Assembly: GCA_021827255.1 (NCBI GenBank)
Contig: JAKAWO010000007.1
Span: 1-24,414 of the forward strand
Length of the DNA stretch: 24,414 nt
Direction of reading: 5' to 3'
Origin: Acidobacteriota bacterium
GTDB taxonomy: Bacteria > Acidobacteriota > Terriglobia > UBA7540
Of the stretch, positions 7,301-14,142 are shown piece by piece. The first letter of the stretch is position 1; each line of letters begins with the position of its first letter. A model generated the notes under the pieces. It saw only the letters and a list, made by a program, of their open reading frames with translations, searched no databases and had not been told where the DNA came from. The position numbers and the translations under genes are program-made.

Positions 7301-10300
7301 TCATCGGTCAAGCGGTTTCGGAGGGTGCAGTTCGATGGCGGGCAGCTTCGATTTTCGGAGCGTGAGGTTCAAACGCTTAAGGTCGGAGCTTTTAATTCTT
7401 CTCCACGCTTCGAGATCAGAGTGCAAGGCTTGCTGGTCCAGCCGGAACGCCGTCATCGCGTCAGGAGTTGGGGCAGCGTCGGCGCTTTCGATAGTGTATT
7501 GCAGTTTCCCCAGCGCCGTGGCTAAATATCGCAAGCTGCTATGATCGAGCGAAGGCCCATACTCGCCCGAGAATTCAATGCCGGAGGGCGGAGGCGGGCC
7601 GAGGATCGGTCGCAACTTCCTCCGGAGCGCCCCCATAGCCTGAAAGACCAGCGGGTTGTCTTTGGGCGGCTTTCGGCTGAGGGAGCGAAGCTGTTTCTCA
7701 ACTGAATCAGCCTGCCGGAGCGCCGGCGAAAGTTGCGCGCGCGCGGCTGCAATCTGTCGGTCCACATCGAATTGGTTCCGCAAGCCAGCGAGCGACGTCT
7801 TGACGCGCGGGTCCATTTTCACGATGAGGGGCTGAGTGTAAGTCTTGCCATCCACTTCGAGCGTGGCCGTATAGCGTCCGGGAACCGCCCACATGCCGTA
7901 AACTTCGCCCTCGTCAACGCTGTAGTTGGCGACCGGCGCAGGGTAGAAGAGGTTCCAGACAAAACGGTGCATGCCCGGCGCGGTTGAAGGTCTTGGCGGG
8001 CGCTGAACCCAGATGGGAGCTACCGTCAGTTTGCTCATGTCAACTTTGCGGGGCTTTTCGGCGCTCGAGAAGCGGCCCGCCAGCCGCCCGGCTGAGTCGT
8101 GAATCTCAATGACAACCGGCCCGGCCGATTGAGACTTCAGATAGTAGTCAATCATGGCGCCGAGGGGCGGATTCTTCCCCGCCGGCTCTTCGGGCGGCAG
8201 CGGCGTGCCTTCGTCGGTTGGCGGTCGAACGCGATAGGCGACGGCGGGGCGGTATAACCACGCCGAAGCCGCGGCGACTTGCGTGTTGAGCTGGCGAAGC
8301 GGCGTCACATCATCCAGAATCCAGATGGAGCGGCCGTGCGTGCCGGCGATGAGGTCATCCCCGTGGACAATGAGGTCGCGCACCGAGGCGACGGGAAGAT
8401 TGAGTTGGAGCGACTGCCAATGATCGCCATCGTCGAAAGAGACAAAGACGCCGGTTTCTGTGCCCGCATAAAGCAAACCCTGCCGCTCGGGATCCTCGCG
8501 CACCACATTGACAAAACTTCCGCCGGGAATGCCGTTAGAAATCTCCTGCCAGGTTTTCCCGCCGTCTCGCGTTCGATAGATGTAAGGCCGCATATCGTCG
8601 AGGCGATGGCGGTCCACCGCCGCATAGGCGCTCAGCGCATCGAAGTGCGAGGCCTCAATCAGCGTGACCTTGCTCCACGGCGTTAGCTCCGGGGGTGTGA
8701 CATTTTCCCACGTCTTTCCACCGTCGTGGGTCACCTGGATGAGCCCGTCATCGGTTCCAATCCAAATCAGTCCGGGGTCGAGCGGCGAAGGCGCAATGGT
8801 GTAAATCACCCCGCGCCGGTTGCCGTTGGAAGTGTCCCGAGCCGTCGCCGGATCGAGGTTGGGCGGAATTCCTGGGTGCGCGCGAGTGAGATCGGGGCTG
8901 ATGATGTTCCACGTTTCTCCCCCGTCGTCGGTCTCAAACAGCTCTTGCGATCCGAAGTAGAGACGGTGTGGATCTACCGGCGAGAAAACCAGGGGCAATG
9001 TCCAGGTGTAACGCCACGCGCCCGGGTGAGCGAGCGGAGGGGGAATGTTGCGATCCTCGCCCGTCACCAGATTGAAGCGCGTGACCTTGGCGTGCTCGGA
9101 GCCGCCGTAGAGAATGTCCGGATGGAGCGGGTCAGGAGCGATGTACTCGCTTTCGCCGCCCGCTTCAATTGGCCGCCAATCGTGGAAGTTGATCCCAGCG
9201 TAAAGGCTGCGGCTCGGCAGCGCCACCGAACCGGTGTCCTGTTGCGATCCGTAGATCCAGTAGGGGAAACGGTTGTCGGTGATGATGTGATAAAGCTGCG
9301 CCGTCGGCTGATTGTACCAAGAGCTCCAGGTCTTAGCGCCATCGAGGCTGATGACTACGCCTTGATCGCTCGCCACAATCATCCGTCGCGCGTGATGCGG
9401 ATCAATCCATAGGCTGTGATAATCGTCGCCGCCGGGCGCGCCTTTGATCGGGATAAAACTCTTGCCGCCGTCCCGCGAGCGGTAAAGCGCGGTGTTACAG
9501 ATATAGACAGTCTCCGCATCTTTCGGGTCCACCGTCACTCCGCCAAAGTACCATCCGCGCCCCCAGATGCGCGGGTCTGAGTTCACCCGCGTCCACTTGC
9601 GGCCGGAGTCGTCGGAGCGATAAAGCCCGCCACGCTTTGCGTCAACCAACAAGTAGATGCGCTGAGGGTCGCTCGGCGCATACGCGATGCCTATGCGGCC
9701 GAGTCCTGCTGAAGGCAATCCGTGGCCGACGACGTGCTGCCACGCGCGGCCCCCATCGGTGGAGCGGTAAAGGCTGCTGCCCGGACCGTTCGATGGCGGA
9801 TAAACATTCCATGGCGGACGGCGAGTCTGCCAAAGCGCGGCATAGAGGATGCGCGGATTGGCAGGATCAAACGCCAGGTCAATGGCGCCCGTGCTTTGGT
9901 TCTTGTAAAGTACCTTTTGCCACGTCTGGCCGCCATCGGTGGAGCGAAAGACACCGCGCTCCGCGTTCGGGCCATAAGCGTCGCCTAACGCCGCCACAAA
10001 AACCACGTTCGGATGGCGCGGGTCCACCAGAACGCGGCCAATTTGGCGCGTGTGAGTGAGGCCAATGTGCCGCCACGTCTTGCCGCCATCGGTGGACTTG
10101 TACACCCCATCGCCGTAGGAGATGTCCGAGCGCATGTCGGCCTCGCCGGTGCCCACGTAAATGATGTTGGGATCCGAGGGAGCTACGGCGATCGCGCCGA
10201 TCGAGGCAATGGGTTCTTTATCAAAGATGGGATTCCAAACGCGGCCCGCGTCCGTAGTCTTCCAGACGCCGCCGTCCACTGCCCCAAAGTAGAACGTGTT

Positions 10301-10573
10301 GGGATGGCCCGGAACGCCGCAGGCCGCGAGGGCTCGGCCGCCGCGAAACGGACCGACCAACCGCCAGCGCATTCCTGAATAGAGGGCCGGGCTGAATTGC
10401 TGAGCGGGCAGCGGCGCGGCCAGGAGGCAAAGAAGGAGGGCGGCGAAGGCGATGAGGGGTGCCGAGCGCGGCTCAATTTTAGGGGGCAGGGTAACTTTTA
10501 CGCGGTGTTTCCAAAGGGAACACAAAGGCGATTTTTCCACAAGGCTGAAGAGGCTAAATTTAATATAAGTCAT
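7301..10573 (-). CDS. Exported VPS10/sortilin-type Asp-box propeller protein (annotated in relatives as glycosyl hydrolase)
   Basis: Protein of up to 1090 residues. A hydrophobic export segment lies near 38-55 (PLIAFAALLLCLLAAPLPAQ). I count about eleven Asp-box-like motifs of the S/T-x-D-G-G-x-T-W type, including KSTDGGKTW, RSTDGGQTW, RSTDGGRAW, ETDDGGETW, THDGGKTW and RTRDGGKTW, which indicates one or two multi-bladed beta-propellers over about residues 60-740. A C-terminal region of about 300 residues follows, with a beta-rich part (GMHRFVWNLFYP, then GRYTATLEVDGKTYTQPLIVKMDPR) and an alpha-helical tail. Relatives are often labelled glycosyl hydrolase or VPS10-domain protein, but no catalytic residues can be assigned. 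The start is uncertain: the ATG at 10573 has no Shine-Dalgarno sequence and lies very close to the predicted promoter, so a start further in (GTG at 10540) is possible. It converges with the preceding operon. Confidence 0.88.
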   Translation of the reverse strand: MTYIKFSLFSLVEKSPLCSLWKHRVKVTLPPKIEPRSAPLIAFAALLLCLLAAPLPAQQFSPALYSGMRWRLVGPFRGGRALAACGVPGHPNTFYFGAVDGGVWKTTDAGRVWNPIFDKEPIASIGAIAVAPSDPNIIYVGTGEADMRSDISYGDGVYKSTDGGKTWRHIGLTHTRQIGRVLVDPRHPNVVFVAALGDAYGPNAERGVFRSTDGGQTWQKVLYKNQSTGAIDLAFDPANPRILYAALWQTRRPPWNVYPPSNGPGSSLYRSTDGGRAWQHVVGHGLPSAGLGRIGIAYAPSDPQRIYLLVDAKRGGLYRSDDSGRKWTRVNSDPRIWGRGWYFGGVTVDPKDAETVYICNTALYRSRDGGKSFIPIKGAPGGDDYHSLWIDPHHARRMIVASDQGVVISLDGAKTWSSWYNQPTAQLYHIITDNRFPYWIYGSQQDTGSVALPSRSLYAGINFHDWRPIEAGGESEYIAPDPLHPDILYGGSEHAKVTRFNLVTGEDRNIPPPLAHPGAWRYTWTLPLVFSPVDPHRLYFGSQELFETDDGGETWNIISPDLTRAHPGIPPNLDPATARDTSNGNRRGVIYTIAPSPLDPGLIWIGTDDGLIQVTHDGGKTWENVTPPELTPWSKVTLIEASHFDALSAYAAVDRHRLDDMRPYIYRTRDGGKTWQEISNGIPGGSFVNVVREDPERQGLLYAGTETGVFVSFDDGDHWQSLQLNLPVASVRDLIVHGDDLIAGTHGRSIWILDDVTPLRQLNTQVAAASAWLYRPAVAYRVRPPTDEGTPLPPEEPAGKNPPLGAMIDYYLKSQSAGPVVIEIHDSAGRLAGRFSSAEKPRKVDMSKLTVAPIWVQRPPRPSTAPGMHRFVWNLFYPAPVANYSVDEGEVYGMWAVPGRYTATLEVDGKTYTQPLIVKMDPRVKTSLAGLRNQFDVDRQIAAARAQLSPALRQADSVEKQLRSLSRKPPKDNPLVFQAMGALRRKLRPILGPPPPSGIEFSGEYGPSLDHSSLRYLATALGKLQYTIESADAAPTPDAMTAFRLDQQALHSDLEAWRRIKSSDLKRLNLTLRKSKLPAIELHPPKPLDR

Positions 10574-10586
10574 TTAGTATCAACGT

Positions 10587-10616
10587 GTTATAAATAAGGC
10601 TGAGATTTTGTCCCAA
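10587..10616 (-). promoter_or_regulatory. Possible promoter for the Asp-box propeller gene
   Basis: On the minus strand, TTGGGA (10616-10611), an 18-bp spacer and TATAAC (10592-10587) resemble a sigma70 promoter. The -35 element overlaps the first copy of a 9-bp repeat. The implied 5' leader before the ATG at 10573 would be only a few bases. Confidence 0.3.
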
Positions 10617-10636
10617 ACGTCCCATTTGTCCCATTG
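10610..10636. repeat. Three tandem 9-bp GTCCCA repeats
   Basis: GTCCCA occurs at 10610-10615, 10619-10624 and 10628-10633, with an exact 9-bp period (GTCCCAAAC, GTCCCATTT, GTCCCATTG). The array lies just upstream of the propeller gene and overlaps its promoter candidate, so it could be an operator with iterated half-sites. Confidence 0.6.
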
Positions 10637-10654
10637 GGCGCCTGGCCGAGCTCT

Positions 10655-10696
10655 GACTAGCCTAGTCTAGCCTAGGCCATGGGGAGACTAGCCTAG
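10655..10696. repeat. CTAG-rich short repeat cluster
   Basis: Six CTAG tetranucleotides occur in 42 bp, at 10657, 10662, 10667, 10672, 10688 and 10693. The first four are exactly 5 bp apart. The 11-mer GACTAGCCTAG is present twice (10655-10665 and 10686-10696). CTAG is normally rare in bacterial DNA, so the clustering is conspicuous. Function is unknown. Confidence 0.7.
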
Positions 10697-10843
10697 CCAC
10701 GAGACCCCCTGGCCCAGGCTCGCAAGGGTTCGGCCGGCGAGGCCACCCCCGGCGCGCTCGCCCCTGCTGCGCGGGAGGGCATAGGCGCCGGCCGCGGGGC
10801 GCAACGGCAGCGGGCTCGCCGGTTGGCTATCGTATCACAATTC

Positions 10844-11222
10844 AAACCCCCCTCGGCGCCGGCGCTCGGCCTGAGCGTCAACACTCACAACCAAGTGACC
10901 AATAGCCGGTTTTCTTACGACGCTTCGGGCGACGAAACGGGCGACGGGCACTACACTTACGCTTGGGACGCGGAAGGCCGCATGATTTCCGGGGCCAGCG
11001 TTACCTATACTTACGACGGGAGCGGGCGAGCGCGTGAAGGACTCCTCGCCCAAACTGTCCTGGCACGGGGCGGGCGGAAGCGTGCTGGCGGAAACGGACA
11101 CGTCGGGGAACACGGTGAACGAGCACATCTTTTTTGGCGGGCTGCGGATGGCGCGGCGGGATTCGAGCGGGAACGTTTATTACTACTTTGGCAACGCGCT
11201 CGGCTCGGCCACGATCACGAAC
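10844..11222 (+). pseudogene. Rhs/YD-repeat protein remnant, frameshifted and truncated at both ends
   Basis: Translation gives typical YD-repeat text: LGLSVNTHNQVTNSRFSYDA, DGHYTYAWDAEGRMI and VTYTYDGSGR. The frame then breaks. Dropping one base (the G at 11030) restores GSGRRVKDSSPKLSWHGAGG, then LAETDTSGNTVNEHIFFGG and YYYFGNALGSATITN. Full Rhs core proteins run to over a thousand residues and continue past this point into a hyperconserved core and a variable toxin tip; here the similarity stops at about 11222. No start codon or upstream repeats are recognisable and the upstream bases are GC-rich non-coding. It is therefore a decayed internal fragment, lying tail-to-tail with fic and ending about 25 bp from the fic stop codon. 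A sequencing error could explain the frameshift but not the two truncations. Confidence 0.75.
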
Positions 11223-11246
11223 GCACTCACCTCTCCCTTATCGTCT

Positions 11247-12461
11247 TCACCCTGCTCCCGAATCTCCTGGTCCGCCTTCAGCGTCGGTTATCTGGACTTT
11301 CTCGCCAGCTTCTCCCTTTTCGATTCGGCCCTGGGGCTCGAAAAGCGCGAGATAAGGCTCGTAGCGATATCGGCGGTTGCGCTGAAAGCCGGTGATTTCC
11401 CTCAGTAAACCCAGCCCAACAAACTGATCAACCAGCTTGCTTGCCGTGACGTAAACACACTTGAGGGCTTGTTCCACCATCCGAATTGTCACAATCGGCT
11501 GCTCGAGCAGGATATCGAGGAGTTGCATCCCATTCGCGCTTCCCCCAAGGTTCGTGGCAATTGTGCGACGATGCTCCTCTCGAAGGTTGAGGATGGTTCG
11601 CGCTGTCTCCGTTGCCTCCCGGCTGACCTCATCAACGCCCCGCACGAAAAACTTCAGCCACCCTTCCCAGTCCCCATCATTGCGGATTGCCATCAGCCGA
11701 TCATAGTATTCGGTCCGATGGTGTTTGAGGTAATAGCTCAAATACAAGAGCGGACGCTGGAGGACACCGCGCTGGCAGAGCAGAAACGTTATAAGCAGGC
11801 GGCCCACGCGCCCGTTGCCGTCGAGGAATGGATGAATGGTTTCAAATTGCGCGTGCGCCAGCCCGCAGTGGATCAGCACCGGCAGCGAGGCCGGGTTGTG
11901 AAGGAACTTTTCTAGATTATCGAGCGCCGGTTGCATTTCGTGAATCGGCGGCGGCACGAAGGTGGCTGTTTCCAGCGTGCAGTTCGCTTGACCAATCCAG
12001 TTCTGGCTCCTTCGAAACTCGCCCGGCGTTCGATGGGCGACCCGAACTCCCTTAAGCAATTCCGCGTGGATCTCGCGGATGAGGCGGAGGCTTAGCGGCA
12101 GGTCTTTGAGGCGCGCGAGACCGTGATTCATTGCCCGCACGTAATTCACCACCTCTTCGACATCCTTTGGGAGCTCCCGCCCTTTTGCATCAATCTCAAA
12201 CTGGAGCACGTCTTCGAGCGTGCTCTGGGTCCCTTCGATTTGCGAACTCAGCACCGCCTCCTGCCGGACATACATGGCCACAAACAGGTTTGGGTTGGGC
12301 AGAATCGTGGCGATGCCGTCCAGCCGGCCAAGCGCGCGGTCTGCGTCAGAGAGGAGGTGGGTCAACTCCGCGTTCATCTGAACCGGCGGGTCAGGAGGGA
12401 GAGGTGACGGAATAAACGCTTTGTAGCCAGTCGCTTGTCTTACGTATTGGCCTGTGCGCAT
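11247..12461 (-). CDS. fic: Fic-domain protein with N-terminal inhibitory motif and C-terminal winged helix
   Basis: Protein of 404 residues predicted to transfer AMP (or a related nucleotide) to a target protein in the cytoplasm. The Fic active-site motif is complete at 210-221 (HPFLDGNGRVGR). The N-terminal Fic_N region carries the inhibitory motif S-x-x-x-E-G at 72-77 (SSQIEG), so this is an autoinhibited, N-terminal (class II) Fic protein. A winged-helix-like domain follows at about 305-375 (GMQLLDILLEQPIVTIRMVE, ending in YRYEPYLALFE). The start MRTGQYVRQATGYKAFIPSP is as usual for the family. About 29 residues after LALFE look like an unconserved tail running into the Rhs debris. No separate antitoxin gene adjoins it, in keeping with built-in inhibition. 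Two dyads lie immediately upstream and may be an operator bound by the protein's own winged helix; that is inference. Confidence 0.93.
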   Translation of the reverse strand: MRTGQYVRQATGYKAFIPSPLPPDPPVQMNAELTHLLSDADRALGRLDGIATILPNPNLFVAMYVRQEAVLSSQIEGTQSTLEDVLQFEIDAKGRELPKDVEEVVNYVRAMNHGLARLKDLPLSLRLIREIHAELLKGVRVAHRTPGEFRRSQNWIGQANCTLETATFVPPPIHEMQPALDNLEKFLHNPASLPVLIHCGLAHAQFETIHPFLDGNGRVGRLLITFLLCQRGVLQRPLLYLSYYLKHHRTEYYDRLMAIRNDGDWEGWLKFFVRGVDEVSREATETARTILNLREEHRRTIATNLGGSANGMQLLDILLEQPIVTIRMVEQALKCVYVTASKLVDQFVGLGLLREITGFQRNRRYRYEPYLALFEPQGRIEKGEAGEKVQITDAEGGPGDSGAG

Positions 12462-12484
12462 AATAAGAGTCGCATGGGAAGCAG

Positions 12485-12508
12485 CTTATTTGATTCCAGT
12501 AAAACAAG
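12485..12508. promoter_or_regulatory. Dyad A upstream of fic, operator candidate
   Basis: A 24-bp imperfect inverted repeat with arms CTTATTTGATTC and CAGTAAAACAAG; 9 of 12 arm positions pair. It starts 23 bp upstream of the fic ATG. The arms repeat in dyad B with a longer spacer. Confidence 0.5.
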
Positions 12509-12525
12509 GGCAGAGCAAGACAACT

Positions 12526-12559
12526 CTTATTTTATTCCGACGCACTCCAATAAAACAAG
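12526..12559. promoter_or_regulatory. Dyad B upstream of fic, operator candidate
   Basis: A 34-bp inverted repeat with arms CTTATTTTATT (12526-12536) and AATAAAACAAG (12549-12559), pairing at 10 of 11 positions around a 12-bp spacer. Its left edge also belongs to a perfect 9-bp inverted repeat, ACTCTTATT at 12523-12531 with AATAAGAGT at 12462-12470, the latter directly abutting the fic start codon. Confidence 0.5.
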
Positions 12560-12915
12560 CGTGGAGACTCGCCAAGTATTGGATGACAAATCAGCTCCGT
12601 CGAGCCGCTGCACACTCAATTGCGGCCACAATCTGATTGAGGTTCCAACGGGCGATTGCTGCGCCCACCTCTGCGAGCATTGGAGGGGTGCGACCACGTG
12701 ACTCCTTTAGACGAACCCCGCAAAGACCCTTGCCGAGCTCCACCCCTGTACGCAATTCCCAAACTACCCAGTCACGCTAAGGAACACACGCTTGCGACAT
12801 GATTCCTATAATCAATGAGACTTAGGTAGCCGCACCGCAGGGTGAAGAAAAGGAGAAAGGGCTTTGTGCGCTGCCACGGGTCTATCAAGGAGGCGGAGCG
12901 AATCCTCGGGGTCAG

Positions 12916-13287
12916 TTACTTTGTCAAAGAAAGGTTCAGCGCGCCGAAGAGGGGCAGGTAGTTCTTGAGGCGGCCATAAATATCGTCGGCCAACTTTTCG
13001 TTGTAGGTATGGACGGAGAGATTTCTGTCGTCAATCATCAACAGCCAGCAGGGATCATCGGCGACCAGGCCGAGGCGAAACATTTCGGCAAGACAATCGC
13101 GCGGCGACCGGCAAACCATGCCCTTGTCCGCCAAATATGCTTTAGCCGATTTCCAAGCCAATTCAAAAGTCAACTCAAAGCGCTTGATCGCGGAGTCGCG
13201 GTTGGCGACGGTCTTCGGCTCTCCCAATATTTCCGAAAAGCGCTCGATGGACCGCGCGAACGAATGGAAAATTTCTTCCTTCTTCAT
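12916..13287 (-). CDS. hepT: HEPN-domain toxin of an MntA-HepT pair (HI0074-like)
   Basis: Small all-helical HEPN protein of 123 residues, of the type once called nucleotidyltransferase substrate-binding protein (HI0074 family). The RNase motif R-x4-H-x-Y is intact at R88, H93 and Y95 (DDRNLSVHTYNE). Other family marks are NRDSAIKRFELTFELAWKSA (29-48) and SPRDCLAEMFRLGLV. In characterised HepT proteins this motif forms the RNase active site, and the tyrosine is modified with AMP by the MNT partner, which neutralises the toxin. The ATG overlaps the TGA of the upstream MNT gene in an ATGA arrangement, so the two are translationally coupled. Gene order (MNT first, HEPN second) is that of HI0073-HI0074. 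Target RNA is unknown. Confidence 0.92.
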   Translation of the reverse strand: MKKEEIFHSFARSIERFSEILGEPKTVANRDSAIKRFELTFELAWKSAKAYLADKGMVCRSPRDCLAEMFRLGLVADDPCWLLMIDDRNLSVHTYNEKLADDIYGRLKNYLPLFGALNLSLTK

Positions 13288-13574
13288 AGCGCCTTGGCAT
13301 AACTCAGGACCTCTTGGCGGAATCTCTCGTCCGTTCGGTTCAAATCAACGATGTCGATGCGCCGCAAGGTGGGTATGGCTGCGATTTCCTGCTTCAGGCG
13401 AAGCAAGAGCATCTCGTTTACCGCGCGCGGCCCCAAAACGCCGATATCAATGTCGGAGGCCGGCTCCGCCGAATCCTTCGCCCAGGAACCGAAGAGAAGT
13501 ACCCGAAACTCTTTGCCGGGCAAATGCCGGCGCACGATCTCGGACACCTCTCGGATCACTTCTTCTCTTTCCAT
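13284..13574 (-). CDS. mntA: Minimal nucleotidyltransferase antitoxin MntA
   Basis: Protein of 96 residues from the chosen start. The nucleotidyltransferase motif G-S-x10-D-x-D is complete: G29 S30, then D41 and D43 (FGSWAKDSAEPASDIDIGVL). A likely third carboxylate is D74 in RRIDIVDL. In characterised MNT-HEPN pairs the MNT protein adds AMP residues to the HEPN tyrosine and silences its RNase activity. The frame is open further upstream, to 13685. That extension (rich in Arg, no family resemblance) is rejected because MNT proteins start just before this helix (MEREEVIREVSEIVRRHLPG) and because a TATAAT lies at 13589-13584, inside the extension. No clear Shine-Dalgarno sequence is seen. It overlaps hepT by 4 bp. 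Confidence 0.92.
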   Translation of the reverse strand: MEREEVIREVSEIVRRHLPGKEFRVLLFGSWAKDSAEPASDIDIGVLGPRAVNEMLLLRLKQEIAAIPTLRRIDIVDLNRTDERFRQEVLSYAKAL

Positions 13575-14142
13575 TGCAGCTTGATTATATCGGAAATGAT
13601 CGCAGAGTGGCAGCGCCGCGAGCGTGCCGCCCCACTGGGCGTTGGTCACCCGCCGCTTTATCCGCCGGGCCCACCGGGCGGGCACTCAGGCGCGGGTGGG
13701 GGGCTCGACCGCGAGCGCGGGGCGCCGTCTTTGCGGCTCTTTCCTGAATGATATCGCAAGCCAGCAAGCGGCGTGGGAGCGGCGCCACACAACTTCCCAG
13801 CGGCGCATGTCTTGGAAAAAAACTATCCGACGCCGTAAGCGCGGGGGAGCGTTTACACGATTGGCTTCGATTTCGTACAGACTTCTCTTCTACGCCGACA
13901 GAATTCATTCCCGAAGCGCGGCGATTGCCCCTAAGAAGCGGTTGGAGATAGAATAGGCGCGCTGGAGCAGTGAAGATGGACATGCGGGGAAATGAGGCAG
14001 CGCGCGCCGGAGAGCGATGATGGGCTTGAGGATGTCACGACCCTCGAGGCAACGGCCCAGGGTAGTTTGGAATCAGATTCACGACGAGGTGGGGCGGAGA
14101 ATCCGCGATGCGATGTGAGCTGCCGCCGAGCCAGGAATCCCA
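13575..14142. other. Intergenic region between mntA and the barrel gene; no gene recognised
   Basis: About 570 bp. Open frames exist on both strands but none has a recognisable domain, start region or composition like the neighbours. The part from about 13600 to 13740 is very GC-rich with short G/C inverted stretches. The part at 13830-13950 is more balanced in composition. It may be debris or an extragenic repeat, but I cannot name one. Confidence 0.45.
13584..13589 (-). promoter_or_regulatory. Candidate -10 element (TATAAT) for mntA-hepT
   Basis: A consensus TATAAT lies on the minus strand 9 bp upstream of the mntA ATG. Transcription would start within a few bases of the ATG, giving a leaderless or nearly leaderless mRNA, which agrees with the lack of a Shine-Dalgarno sequence. 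No good -35 element is seen. Confidence 0.35.

Larger units (their letters stand above)
12462..12915. other. Intergenic region upstream of fic, with dyads; remainder unassigned
   Basis: About 450 bp between the fic start and the end of the HEPN gene. The first 100 bp next to fic are AT-rich and carry the dyads listed separately. The rest (about 12560-12915) shows no gene, repeat or RNA that I can recognise; short open frames here have no family resemblance. Confidence 0.5.

Noticed and set aside
10844..12461. An Rhs-Fic polymorphic toxin fusion
   Set aside because: The Rhs remnant is on the plus strand and fic on the minus strand, and fic has its own normal N-terminus and inhibitory motif.
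12435..12701. Small plus-strand gene over the fic upstream region
   Set aside because: It overlaps the fic start and the dyads and its product resembles nothing known; the sequence is better explained as regulatory DNA.
13575..13685. N-terminal extension of mntA to 13685
   Set aside because: Arg-rich text unlike the family, overlaps the TATAAT candidate, and MNT proteins begin at the chosen ATG.
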